Shown: piece by piece, positions 52,929 through 61,445 of the stretch
How positions within the stretch are numbered: position 1 is the stretch's first letter
How the letters are laid out: every line of letters begins with the position of its first letter
Assembly (NCBI GenBank): GCA_003481005.1
Contig: QUKC01000012.1
Span: forward strand, 1-64,000
Direction: 5' to 3'
Length of the DNA: 64,000 nucleotides
Source of the DNA: Firmicutes bacterium TM09-10
GTDB lineage: Bacteria; Bacillota; Clostridia; Lachnospirales; Lachnospiraceae
Translations under genes and position numbers: made by a program
Notes under the pieces: generated by a model
Seen by the model: the letters and a program-made list of their open reading frames with translations, nothing else
Told to the model about the DNA's origin: nothing
Databases searched by the model: none

Positions 52929-53543
52929 TTAGAACATTTTTTTCAGGGCCGCCTTTAACAGGGCTTCCACATCCAGATCCGGAGTTTCCTGCAGCACCGC
53001 CTTTACCGCGCGCAACGCTTCTGACGGGGAATATCCAAGCGCCGTCAGTGCCTCTACCGCTTCTGTCTGTGCCTGGCTTTTGCCCGTCAGCATACTGTCC
53101 TGCGGAACCTGATTGACCTCCCGCATCATTGCGGTATCCTCTAACGAAATCTTGTCCTTTAACTCCAAAATAATCCGCTGCGCGGTTTTGGTCCCAACGC
53201 CGGGCGCTTTTGCAATCGCCTTTGCATCCTGGGAAATCACTGCCATTCGAAGCTCGTCCGCGCTCATCGCAGAGAGCACCGAAAGACCGCCCTTTGGCCC
53301 GATTCCGCTGACCGTAATCAGCTGCCGGTACATATTTAAGTCGTCCCGGCTCAAAAATCCATACAGCCCGATCGCATCCTCCCGGACGCTTGTATAGGTA
53401 TAGAGTTTAACCACTTCTCCGATCTGGGGAAGTCGTCCCGCCATTCCCGCCGGAATTCGGACATTATAGCCAATACCGTTTACTTCTATTACAATATTTT
53501 CTTCTTCGATTTCGGCGAGTATGCCGTTTAAATATGCAATCAT
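52929..53543 (-). CDS. ruvA: Holliday junction DNA helicase RuvA
   Basis: 204 aa. MIAYLNGILAEIEEENIVIEV N-terminal OB fold, SGIGPKGGLSVLSA and APGVGTKTAQRIILELKDK helix-hairpin-helix motifs, then the C-terminal ALGYSPSEALRAVKAV RuvB-binding domain. Binds four-way junctions and loads RuvB, encoded next. Confidence 0.97.
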   Translation of the reverse strand: MIAYLNGILAEIEEENIVIEVNGIGYNVRIPAGMAGRLPQIGEVVKLYTYTSVREDAIGLYGFLSRDDLNMYRQLITVSGIGPKGGLSVLSAMSADELRMAVISQDAKAIAKAPGVGTKTAQRIILELKDKISLEDTAMMREVNQVPQDSMLTGKSQAQTEAVEALTALGYSPSEALRAVKAVLQETPDLDVEALLKAALKKMF

Positions 53544-53564
53544 GTGTTCTCCCTCTGCCGTATC

Positions 53565-54077
53565 CTATCTCTGCGGCGGCAGCGCCCGGTTGACCGCCCC
53601 TGCGCACACGCCAATAAAAATCCCGGTCACGCAGCCTGCCAGCATAAGCCACGGCAGATACCAGCCTGCCCAACTGCCTCCCAGCACTGCGACCGCCACC
53701 AGCAGCTGCCCCAGATTGTGGCACACGCCGCCAAGGACGCTCACGCCGATGACAGAAAACAGCTTCCGGCGTTTTGCAAGCACCATCGCAGCAAACGCAC
53801 ATGCCGCTCCCGCCAGGCTGTATAACATCGTAAACATGCTCCCGAACAAAAATGCTGACAGTGCAATCCGAACCCCATTCAGAAAAAGGGCTTCCTTCCA
53901 ACCATAGCGGTACAGACACAATACCACCGCCAGATTCGCAAGTCCCAGCTTGATCCCCGGAATGCCCGGAACAAGGATAAACAACGATTCTATATAGGAA
54001 AGCATCAGCGCCGCCGCGGTCATGACACCGAGAAAGGCTGCTTTTCTGGAAGGATTGCGTATACTGTTGCTGCTCAT
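53565..54077 (-). CDS. Gx transporter family protein
   Basis: 170 aa from ATG 54077 (AAGGAGAAACG upstream). Five or six transmembrane helices; PGIPGIKLGLANLAVVLCLYR near 40 and GGVCHNLGQLLVAVAVLG near 115 match the Gx transporter family (older name heptaprenyl diphosphate synthase component I), small ECF-S-like membrane proteins. Usually next to a NusG-domain-II protein, as here. Substrate not known. Confidence 0.87.
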   Translation of the reverse strand: MSSNSIRNPSRKAAFLGVMTAAALMLSYIESLFILVPGIPGIKLGLANLAVVLCLYRYGWKEALFLNGVRIALSAFLFGSMFTMLYSLAGAACAFAAMVLAKRRKLFSVIGVSVLGGVCHNLGQLLVAVAVLGGSWAGWYLPWLMLAGCVTGIFIGVCAGAVNRALPPQR

Positions 54078-54171
54078 GAAGCGTTTCTCCTTTCTGGCAG
54101 ATCCAGGCTGTCTATGCCACCGTATATTCCATTGACCTGTTTGGTCTATTTTGTTGACCAGCTCAGTCATT

Positions 54172-54579
54172 TTATTCCACTACCGCATCCAGTTCCTGAT
54201 CTCCCAGCTGTTCCAGACGGATGACAAGCCGGTGCGGCAGGCAGACGATACTCTGTCCGCTTTTCTGAATCAGTCCGCGGCTGACGCAGATCTGATCCGG
54301 GCAGTCCGCTTCCTTCATCCGGACGCCACCCTCTGTAATTTCGATCACGTTATAGCTGCCTCCATCGGAAATCCGATATTCCCCGGGTTCCGACAGCGGC
54401 AGACGCATCAGCTCTTTACTGTCCTGCTCCACGATCGCATAAACCGTACCGGAAGTCCTGTTTTTGACCTGAAAGAAAAAGACAGCTGCTGCCGCTGCCA
54501 GTATAACAGCGGCGATCAAAAGGAAATCCCTCCTGTGTTCGCCGCTGCTTATTGTATCATTTTCGAACATATGTTTCAA
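54172..54579 (-). CDS. NusG domain II-containing protein
   Basis: 135 aa. One N-terminal transmembrane helix (DFLLIAAVILAAAAAVFFF), then an extracytoplasmic NusG-II-like domain with MKEADCPDQICVSRGLIQKS and SIVCLPHRLVIRLE, containing the three conserved Cys. Frequently paired with the Gx transporter. Possible flavin or quinone-related role is speculation. Confidence 0.87.
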   Translation of the reverse strand: MKHMFENDTISSGEHRRDFLLIAAVILAAAAAVFFFQVKNRTSGTVYAIVEQDSKELMRLPLSEPGEYRISDGGSYNVIEITEGGVRMKEADCPDQICVSRGLIQKSGQSIVCLPHRLVIRLEQLGDQELDAVVE

Positions 54580-54598
54580 GTTTTATTTCCCCGTCCTG

Positions 54599-55456
54599 TC
54601 AGGCTTCCGGGCAGTATTTTTTGCGCTGCACCTCATACTCTTCAGCTTTTGCGCTCTGTCCAAGCTCTCTGCAGATCGCCGCGCAGTTGCCGCAGAGCAG
54701 ACCGTAGCCTTCTTTTCTGCCAAAATGCTTTTCCACCTCAAACAGCGCGTGCTCATAATTTTCCAGGGAGCGTTCCAGACTGCCCTGACGGTAGCAGACC
54801 TCGCCGAGTCCGGCAAGCGCTGCGCTGTAGTGTGTATCCGTCTTGCCGCCATCCTCTTTAAACGCGGAAATCGCAAGCTCGAGATGCTTTTCCGCCGCTT
54901 CCAGCTTGTCCATTTTCAGCTCGATCAGTGCAAGACTCGTCCGGGAAGTCGCCACTTCAACCCTTGTTCCAGGCTGTTTTTCCATAATCTGAATCGCTTT
55001 TCCCAAAAACAGCGCCGCATTTTCATTTTCGTTGAGCTTTTCCAATAAAATACTGATGCTGCTATATAGTTCTGCCAGACGATAGTCGTCTTTGGGAAGC
55101 TCTTTTTGATAAATTTCAAGAGCACGCCGATAATTTGCAAGTGCTTCCTCGTATTTTCCCGCCGTGCGGTACGCAGTCGCCACATTGAACAGGGTCGTTG
55201 CAAAATGGACGGTATGATCCAGCTGCAGCTCCTCCATCAAAAGAAGAACATCCTCCCCGACCGCAAATGCAGCCTCAAACTGTCCGATGCTTCTGTAAAA
55301 GCCCAGAAGCTCGTTGCCGACGGAAATATAAATGCCATACTCCTGCTCTTTTTTGGCATCCTCCAGACAGGATAAGAGAAACGGCTCTACCTCTGTCAGC
55401 TGATCCTCCTTATAATAATGATCCAGCTTTGTTAAAATCTGGTCAATTGTCATCAT
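54599..55456 (-). CDS. Tetratricopeptide repeat protein
   Basis: 285 aa from ATG 55456. About five TPR units, for example TLFNVATAYRTAGKYEEALA, LYSSISILLEKLNENENAAL, TSRTSLALIELKMDKLEAAE and LAGLGEVCYRQGSLERSLEN. Cytosolic scaffold with unknown partner. Its start overlaps the end of the upstream coiled-coil gene. Confidence 0.85.
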   Translation of the reverse strand: MMTIDQILTKLDHYYKEDQLTEVEPFLLSCLEDAKKEQEYGIYISVGNELLGFYRSIGQFEAAFAVGEDVLLLMEELQLDHTVHFATTLFNVATAYRTAGKYEEALANYRRALEIYQKELPKDDYRLAELYSSISILLEKLNENENAALFLGKAIQIMEKQPGTRVEVATSRTSLALIELKMDKLEAAEKHLELAISAFKEDGGKTDTHYSAALAGLGEVCYRQGSLERSLENYEHALFEVEKHFGRKEGYGLLCGNCAAICRELGQSAKAEEYEVQRKKYCPEA

Positions 55457-56192
55457 TCCCTGCGTCCTCCTTTGTTGCTGTCGCTTTCCAGCCTCCGCCC
55501 GCCTGATAGGCGACACAGTACCATTCCACTTCCCCGGTCGTATCCCTGCGCGCGATCGTACCCGATTCATCCAACGTAATTTCATATAATAATTCGATCA
55601 CATGGCTTCCCTCCTCTTCATAGGCAGCCGTGTAGATCAGACAATTCTCCCCGTCGCCCGTGTTGGCGCTGACCGGCAGAAAAATATTTTCCCCATTCGG
55701 ATTGTCAAACGAATATTCCCCGACGACGATTTTTGCAGTTCTGGCGTTGTCTGTCGTTTTGCTTTTGGAATCCGTTTTCGACGTTTTATTTTTGGAAGAG
55801 CTCTGCTCAGACGTACTTTTCCCGTCTGTTTCTTCCGTAAGAAGCCCGGCTTCCCGTTCCGCGATTTCTTCCTTCGCCTCCTGCGGAATCAAATCTGTCC
55901 GCATAAACAAATCGTGCTGAAGCTCTAAAACCTCACTGCTGGTCAAAGAAGAAACGTATACATTCCATTTGTTGCGAAATGCAGAAAGCTCTCCGTTTTC
56001 TTTTTTCAGGGTGCTGTTGATATCCCGCATGTTCTCTACTTCTTCCTGAAGTACTGCTGCATTGTCCTCTGCATCCTTTCTGCGGCTTCGCTCTCGCGAA
56101 AGCCCCCATGCCTCGAATGCAACGATTCCCAGCAGCACGACGACAGTAATATAGGTAAAAATCTTTGCTAAAACCTCTTCCCGAAATCTCAT
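55443..56192 (-). CDS. Membrane-anchored coiled-coil protein of unknown function
   Basis: 249 aa; AAAGGAG upstream of ATG 56192. One transmembrane helix near residues 10-30 (IFTYITVVVLLGIVAFEAW), a coiled coil (RRKDAEDNAAVLQEEVENMR), a Ser/Lys/Thr-rich linker (about 128-150) and a C-terminal beta-rich domain (IELLYEITLDESGTIARRDT). Extracytoplasmic domain probably. Overlaps the TPR gene by 14 bases. Confidence 0.68.
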   Translation of the reverse strand: MRFREEVLAKIFTYITVVVLLGIVAFEAWGLSRERSRRKDAEDNAAVLQEEVENMRDINSTLKKENGELSAFRNKWNVYVSSLTSSEVLELQHDLFMRTDLIPQEAKEEIAEREAGLLTEETDGKSTSEQSSSKNKTSKTDSKSKTTDNARTAKIVVGEYSFDNPNGENIFLPVSANTGDGENCLIYTAAYEEEGSHVIELLYEITLDESGTIARRDTTGEVEWYCVAYQAGGGWKATATKEDAGNDDN

Positions 56193-56354
56193 ACAGTCAA
56201 TACTCCTTTACATTCGTTGTTTTGACCTTTCTCCATATTACAATAATCTTTCCAAAAAGTCATCCCTTTTTCATTGTTCCTTGACTTTCCTATTTGTAAA
56301 AATTATAGTATTTACAAGAAATATCCCATAATAAAAAGAAAAAGAGGCTTTCCC

Positions 56355-57512
56355 ATGCTATATTCCATCTGTCAGAAACTGTTTTACAAAATCCGCCAGG
56401 AGGCTGTCCTGTCGATTGCCGTTTTGCTCGCCCTGTTCTCTGCCTGCTTCGTTTTGCCGGACGCATCCTATTTCGGTTATATCGATTTTCGCACGCTTAC
56501 CATCCTGTTTTCCCTAATGACTGTCATGGCCGGGCTGCAGCGTCAGGGCGTTTTTACACGGTTCGCCTGTTCCCTGCTGTCCCGCACAAACAGCATCACC
56601 TCCCTGGTATTCGTCCTGGTCGGTTTATGCTTTTTTTGCAGTATGCTGATCACGAACGACGTTGCGCTCCTGACCTTCGTTCCGTTTTCCTTTGCTGTAC
56701 TGGGACAGCTGCCGGAAGCATCCGGTAAAAAACTCCTGACGCCCGTTGTTTGCCTGCAGACGATTGCCGCCAACCTCGGCAGCATGCTGACTCCCATCGG
56801 GAACCCTCAGAATTTATATCTGTATGGCAAAAGCCAACTGTCCTTTTCCGCTTTTTTGCATCTCATGCTCCCTTATACGCTGCTGTCTGCCATCCTGCTT
56901 TCTGTCTGCATTTTCTATCTGGGACATCCGCATCGGCAGCAAACAGTCTCTTCCTCAATCCAGAATCCGACTACAAACGCCGCACAAAAAAAGCCGGCGC
57001 TGATCCAGCTTTACATCGTTTTGTTTTTCTTCTGCCTCCTTGCCGTTTTGCATGTGCTTCCCTACCCGGCAGTCTTTGTCCTCGTCCTTTTGGGCGCATT
57101 GATCGCAGATAAAAAAGTGCTGGCACAGGTCGATTATTCCCTGCTCGCCACGTTTCTCGCATTTTTTATTTTCATCGGAAATCTCGGCAGAATTCCCGCC
57201 TTTGCCTCCTGGCTTTCTTCAGCGCTCTCCGGTCGGGAAATCCTCATCAGTGTCCTCGCCTCCCAGGTCATGAGCAATGTTCCGGCGGCGCTTTTGCTGT
57301 CCGGCTTTTCCAATAACGTTCCAGCGCTGATCGTCGGCACTAATTTAGGTGGGCTCGGAACCCTGATCGCATCGATGGCAAGCCTGATTTCTTATCGGCA
57401 GATCGCCCGGAAGCTTCCCGAACAGAAAGGGAAGTACTTTCTTCTGTTCACCCTTGCAAATGTTGGTTTTCTGGCAATTCTGCTTGTTTTTGCGACAGCT
57501 GTCCATCCATAA
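56355..57512 (+). CDS. SLC13/ArsB-NhaD type anion permease
   Basis: 385 aa from ATG 56355. About ten hydrophobic helices. MLITNDVALLTFVPFSFAVL near 100, GSMLTPIGNPQNLYLYG near 150 (the NPxN-type ion-transporter motif) and SQVMSNVPAALLLSG near 305 are features of the citrate/anion transporter superfamily. Probably a cation-coupled uptake or efflux permease of a dicarboxylate, arsenite or similar ion; substrate unknown. Lies alone on the plus strand. Confidence 0.87.
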   Translation: MLYSICQKLFYKIRQEAVLSIAVLLALFSACFVLPDASYFGYIDFRTLTILFSLMTVMAGLQRQGVFTRFACSLLSRTNSITSLVFVLVGLCFFCSMLITNDVALLTFVPFSFAVLGQLPEASGKKLLTPVVCLQTIAANLGSMLTPIGNPQNLYLYGKSQLSFSAFLHLMLPYTLLSAILLSVCIFYLGHPHRQQTVSSSIQNPTTNAAQKKPALIQLYIVLFFFCLLAVLHVLPYPAVFVLVLLGALIADKKVLAQVDYSLLATFLAFFIFIGNLGRIPAFASWLSSALSGREILISVLASQVMSNVPAALLLSGFSNNVPALIVGTNLGGLGTLIASMASLISYRQIARKLPEQKGKYFLLFTLANVGFLAILLVFATAVHP

Positions 57513-57529
57513 TCGACACACGCTGCTTC

Positions 57530-57607
57530 TGACCGGTCCATACAGCCAATGATGTTCATCAGCGTCGTTTTGTCGGAGCCGGACGGACCCAAAATCGCAA
57601 CTGCAAA
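57530..57607 (-). pseudogene. Fragment of ABC transporter ATP-binding protein
   Basis: On the minus strand 26 codons read FAVAILGPSGSDKTTLMNII followed by GCMDRSE, recognisable as the Walker A region of a MacB/LolD-like ABC ATPase (normally GPSGSGKSTLMNIIG), here with a damaged P-loop (SGSDKTT). No Walker B, signature motif or partner permease is nearby and the frame runs into unrelated sequence, so it is a relic between the anion permease and leuD. Confidence 0.7.
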
Positions 57608-57639
57608 AAGCCGCCGCAGGCGTTTCAAACCTGCGGCGG
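57605..57639 (-). terminator. Terminator of leuCD
   Basis: CCGCCGCAGG (57611-57620) pairs with CCTGCGGCGG (57630-57639); on the minus strand CTTTTTGC follows. About 20 bases after the leuD stop and strong. Confidence 0.9.
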
Positions 57640-57657
57640 AGCATGCATTCTATTCTT

Positions 57658-58146
57658 TTAATCCTCGTTAATGTAATTGATCAGTCCGCCTGCAGCGATA
57701 ATCTTCTGCATGAAGGGCGGAAACGCCTGTCCTTTGAACTGCCTGTTCTGCGTCTTGTCGGTGATGATACCGGTATCGAAATCGATTTCGACCTCATCAC
57801 CCGCCTGAATTGCTTCTGCCGCCTCCGGGCATTCGATGATCGGCAGTCCGATATTGATCGAATTACGGTAAAAAATCCGGGCAAAGGTCTGTGCAATAAC
57901 ACAGCTGACGCCAGCCGCCTTGATAGCAATCGGCGCGTGCTCTCTGGAAGAACCGCAGCCGAAGTTTTTATCCGCAACAATAATATCGCCGGGCTTTACG
58001 TTTTTGATGAAATCCTTGTCAATATCCTCCATGCAGTGCTGTGCAAGCTCTGCCGGATCGGAGGAATTTAAGTAACGTGCGGGGATAATGACATCCGTAT
58101 CCACGTTATCTCCATATTTGAAAACTGTTCCGTTCGCCTTTTTCAT
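57658..58146 (-). CDS. leuD: 3-isopropylmalate dehydratase small subunit
   Basis: 162 aa from ATG 58146 (GAGGAGGGAC upstream). [20 protein letters not shown] near 15, [20 protein letters not shown] near 60 and [18 protein letters not shown] near 88. Works with LeuC to isomerise isopropylmalate in leucine synthesis. Follows leuC by about 16 bases. Confidence 0.97.
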   Translation of the reverse strand: MKKANGTVFKYGDNVDTDVIIPARYLNSSDPAELAQHCMEDIDKDFIKNVKPGDIIVADKNFGCGSSREHAPIAIKAAGVSCVIAQTFARIFYRNSINIGLPIIECPEAAEAIQAGDEVEIDFDTGIITDKTQNRQFKGQAFPPFMQKIIAAGGLINYINED

Positions 58147-58162
58147 GCTGTTTTGTCCCTCC

Positions 58163-59428
58163 TCAATCGAGCTGCTCAGGACATGCGATCTGTCCCGCCA
58201 CTGCGCTGGCTGCCGCAACTGCAGGGCTCGCCAGATAAACCTCTGATTTGACGTGCCCCATACGTCCGACAAAGTTCCGGTTCGTCGTCGATAAACAGCG
58301 CTCGCCCTCTGCCAGAACGCCCATATAACCGCCAAGGCAGGGGCCGCAGGTCGGTGTGCTGACCACTGCTCCCGCCTCAATAAAGGTCTTTAACAGCCCT
58401 TCTTCCATCGCTTCCATGTAAATCTTCTGAGTCGCAGGGATTACGATACAACGGATCCCCTTTGCCACATGTCTGCCCTCCAGCACCTCTGCAGCGATCC
58501 GAAGGTCATCCAGTCTGCCGTTTGTACAGGAACCGATCACAACCTGGTCGATGGCAACAGATTCCTGGATTTCATCGATGGTCTTTGTATTTTCCGGAAG
58601 ATGCGGGAATGCGATCGTCGGACGCAGTGCAGAAAGGTCAATCGTGTATTCCTCATCATAAACAGCATCCGCATCCGCTTCGTAAATGTGGTATGGCTTT
58701 GTGGAATGCTCCTTCATGTATGCGATCGCCTTGTCGTCTACCGGGAAAATGCCGTTCTTGCCGCCTGCCTCAATCGCCATGTTGGCAATTGTAAACCGGT
58801 CGTCCATGCTTAAATTGGCAACACCCTCACCGGTAAATTCCATGGATTTATACAATGCGCCGTCTACGCCGATCTTGCCGATGATATGTAAAATCACATC
58901 CTTGCCGCTGACCCACTTGCCCGGTTTGCCGATCAGGTTAAACCGGATTGCAGACGGAACTTTAAACCATGCCTTGCCGGTCGCCATTCCAGCCGCCATA
59001 TCTGTGCTGCCGACGCCGGTGGAAAATGCGCCAAGCGCACCGTAGGTACAGGTATGGGAGTCTGCGCCGATTACGACATCACCTGCTACGGTAAGTCCTT
59101 TTTCCGGCAACAGGGCATGCTCAATTCCCATCTCGCCGACCTCGAAATAGTTCGTGATCTCATTGCGGCGTGCGAATTCGCGAACGCATTTGCAGTGTTC
59201 TGCCGATTTGATATCCTTGTTCGGTACAAAATGATCCGGTACCAGCGCGATCTTGTCCTTATCGAACACACCGTCCACCTTCATTTTTTCCATCTCTTTG
59301 ATGGCAACCGGGCTTGTAATGTCGTTGCCCAGAACCAGATCCAGCTGCGCTTCAATCAGCTGTCCTGCTTCCACATGGTCGAGTCCGGCATGCGCGGCCA
59401 GAATCTTCTGTGTCATTGTCATTCCCAT
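58163..59428 (-). CDS. leuC: 3-isopropylmalate dehydratase large subunit
   Basis: 421 aa from ATG 59428 (AAGGAGATC upstream). Aconitase-type [4Fe-4S] cysteines in [13 protein letters not shown] near 305 and [15 protein letters not shown] near 360; [20 protein letters not shown] near 112. The ~420-aa form is the archaeal/clostridial type that pairs with a ~160-aa LeuD. Divergent from the LysR regulator gene, with a 246-base gap. Confidence 0.97.
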   Translation of the reverse strand: MGMTMTQKILAAHAGLDHVEAGQLIEAQLDLVLGNDITSPVAIKEMEKMKVDGVFDKDKIALVPDHFVPNKDIKSAEHCKCVREFARRNEITNYFEVGEMGIEHALLPEKGLTVAGDVVIGADSHTCTYGALGAFSTGVGSTDMAAGMATGKAWFKVPSAIRFNLIGKPGKWVSGKDVILHIIGKIGVDGALYKSMEFTGEGVANLSMDDRFTIANMAIEAGGKNGIFPVDDKAIAYMKEHSTKPYHIYEADADAVYDEEYTIDLSALRPTIAFPHLPENTKTIDEIQESVAIDQVVIGSCTNGRLDDLRIAAEVLEGRHVAKGIRCIVIPATQKIYMEAMEEGLLKTFIEAGAVVSTPTCGPCLGGYMGVLAEGERCLSTTNRNFVGRMGHVKSEVYLASPAVAAASAVAGQIACPEQLD

Positions 59429-59518
59429 ATGATCCGATCTCCTTTTTGGCTGAAAAACAGCCGGATTTGCAGATGTCCGTCGCCCCGGACGTCTTTTTTC
59501 TGTATTTAAGTGTATCAC

Positions 59519-59674
59519 AGTACATTCAGAAAGAAAAATACCTTTCTCTTATATTTACTATAATCATCAGTTATGGTATGATTGTGTTATATATAAATTC
59601 AGTTATACCAGTAACAGACAGAAACAGACCGCACATGGTAAAAATTACTGCCGATCTGCCGGAAAGGGAAACTT
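59519..59674. promoter_or_regulatory. leuC/lysR divergent control region
   Basis: AT-rich gap with candidate LysR sites: TCAGTTAT at 59567-59574 and again at 59599-59606 (32 bases, about three turns apart), and ATCAT...ATGAT around 59564-59583. -10-like boxes lie nearby for both directions. The LysR product probably binds here. Confidence 0.45.
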
Positions 59675-60616
59675 ATGGAACAGAATTTTAATCTTTACCA
59701 CATTTTTTATACCGTCGCCAAATGCCGCAACATTTCCGGCGCGGCGCGCGAGCTCTACATCAGCCAGCCCGCCATTTCCAAGGCGATCTCCAAGCTTGAA
59801 CAGAGTCTTGGCACGACGCTTTTTTACCGCTCCTCCCGCGGTGTTTCCTTGACGGAACCGGGTGAAATCCTGTTTGTCCAGGTAGAAAACGCTTTCCAGG
59901 CGATCACCCAGGGCGAAGAACAGCTGCAGCGCTTCCAAAAGCTCGGCATGGGACATCTTTCCATCGGCGTTTCTGCGACACTGTGCAAATATGTCCTGCT
60001 CCCGATCTTACAGCCCTTTATCCGCCAAAACCCGCATATCCAGCTTTCCATCGCCTGCCAATCCTCCCTCGAAACGATGCAGGCACTCGAACAAGGCACG
60101 CTCGACATCGGGCTGATCGGCGCAGAGGATGACATGTCTGCGTTTGTTTTTGAACCCCTCACCGACATTCAGGATATTTTTGTCACCACGCACACCTATC
60201 TCGACAATTTAAAAGAGCGCATCCGCCCAAACGACCATCTTTCCTCCCGGACGGCGTTTGCAGCGTCTACGCTCCTGTTATTGAATAAAGAAAATATTAC
60301 CCGCCGGTACATCGACCGCTATCTTTCCCAGGAAAACTTAAGCGCCTCCCGGATTATCGACGTAACCTCCATGGATCTTCTGATCGAATTTGCAAAAATC
60401 GACTTAGGAATCGCCTGCGTCATCAAAAATTTCGTCCGCGACGAGCTCGCAGAGGGAAGGCTTGTCCAGATGAAAATGCCGGTTTCCATTCCCGCCCGCA
60501 AAATCGGCTTCGCCTATGCAAAATCCGGCGCTATTCCTCCGACTGTGCGCAAGCTCCTTTCTTTTTTGCAAGAACTGGAAGTCCAAAAAGCAATACAAGA
60601 CCGATCAGACAGATAA
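59675..60616 (+). CDS. LysR family transcriptional regulator
   Basis: 313 aa. N-terminal winged HTH: NLYHIFYTVAKCRNISGAAR then ELYISQPAISKAISKLEQSL, then a periplasmic-binding-like effector domain (GHLSIGVSATLCKYVLLPIL, LDIGLIGAED, IVDVTSMDLLIEFAKIDLGIA-like). Divergently placed to leuCD, so the likely target is leuCD; the effector may be a pathway intermediate. Its 3' end overlaps the 3' end of lgt by 86 bases on the opposite strand. Confidence 0.9.
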   Translation: MEQNFNLYHIFYTVAKCRNISGAARELYISQPAISKAISKLEQSLGTTLFYRSSRGVSLTEPGEILFVQVENAFQAITQGEEQLQRFQKLGMGHLSIGVSATLCKYVLLPILQPFIRQNPHIQLSIACQSSLETMQALEQGTLDIGLIGAEDDMSAFVFEPLTDIQDIFVTTHTYLDNLKERIRPNDHLSSRTAFAASTLLLLNKENITRRYIDRYLSQENLSASRIIDVTSMDLLIEFAKIDLGIACVIKNFVRDELAEGRLVQMKMPVSIPARKIGFAYAKSGAIPPTVRKLLSFLQELEVQKAIQDRSDR

Positions 60617-61322
60617 ACAGGGAGATAAACTGCGACGTGGAAAACTCCCCGACGTTTCCCCGGATCAGGTCGCCCCGGAAGTATTCCAGGACAAATCTGC
60701 CGATGCTATAAAAGATCAGATAACAGCTCGCCACCTGTCCGTCTGTTTTGAGCTTCTTCGACAGTGCAAGCAGCACGAAGCAGTTTGCAAAATCCAGCAC
60801 ACTGGAAATAATCTGCGTCGGCAAAAGTGCGACGTCATTTGGTGCATAGGCGGAATTGTGGAACACGATCCCTATCGGGTTTGCGGGATCCAGCTCTATT
60901 CCGTAGCAGCAGCCGGTAAGCAGACAGCCAATCCGCCCGAAGCCCTGTGCCATCGCAACCGCAGGCATCGCGATATCAAAAATTTTCCAAAAGTTCCATT
61001 TCGTACATTTGCAGTAAATCCACGCAGTCAGGATACCCCCGATAATGCCGCCGTATACGACAAAGCCGTCCTTAATGCTGCTGCCAAGAAGCGCCGGATT
61101 TGCAAGAATGTCCGGCAGTCTCGTCAGAAGATACAGAATCTTCGAGCCCAAAAAACCGCCCAGCACCGACCAGACCGTCAGTGGGAACACTTTTTCCCAG
61201 TCCATCTGTTTCTTTTTTGCACGGTATTCCACCATATAATAAGCAGACAAAACTCCGATCGCAATCATCAGTCCATAGCCGTGTACGGTAAACGGTCCAA
61301 TAGAAAACAGGTCATTTTTCAT
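60531..61322 (-). CDS. lgt: Prolipoprotein diacylglyceryl transferase
   Basis: 263 aa, seven transmembrane helices. HGYGLMIAIGVLSAYYMVEYR near 13, LLGGFLGSKILYLL near 53, GFVVYGGIIGGILTAWIYC near 85 and the Lgt signature AQGFGRIGCLLTGCCYGIEL near 125. Attaches diacylglycerol to the lipobox Cys of prolipoproteins; three such lipoproteins are in this window. The last 29 codons overlap the LysR gene tail. Confidence 0.95.
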   Translation of the reverse strand: MKNDLFSIGPFTVHGYGLMIAIGVLSAYYMVEYRAKKKQMDWEKVFPLTVWSVLGGFLGSKILYLLTRLPDILANPALLGSSIKDGFVVYGGIIGGILTAWIYCKCTKWNFWKIFDIAMPAVAMAQGFGRIGCLLTGCCYGIELDPANPIGIVFHNSAYAPNDVALLPTQIISSVLDFANCFVLLALSKKLKTDGQVASCYLIFYSIGRFVLEYFRGDLIRGNVGEFSTSQFISLFICLIGLVLLFGLPVLAKKKGACAQSEE

Positions 61323-61445
61323 ACGCTGTAAAACTCCTTTGTATTTTCATTTCCGTCAGTGGGGAAAGCTGTCCGCCGACGCATATCGCCATTATACCCC
61401 GAAGAGACGGTTTCATGCAACCGCTTTTCCAAAAAGGCACCACGT

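Noticed and set aside
60516..61331. 271-codon plus-strand frame opposite lgt
   Set aside because: Fully antisense to lgt, whose motifs are clear; the composition is that of a shadow frame.
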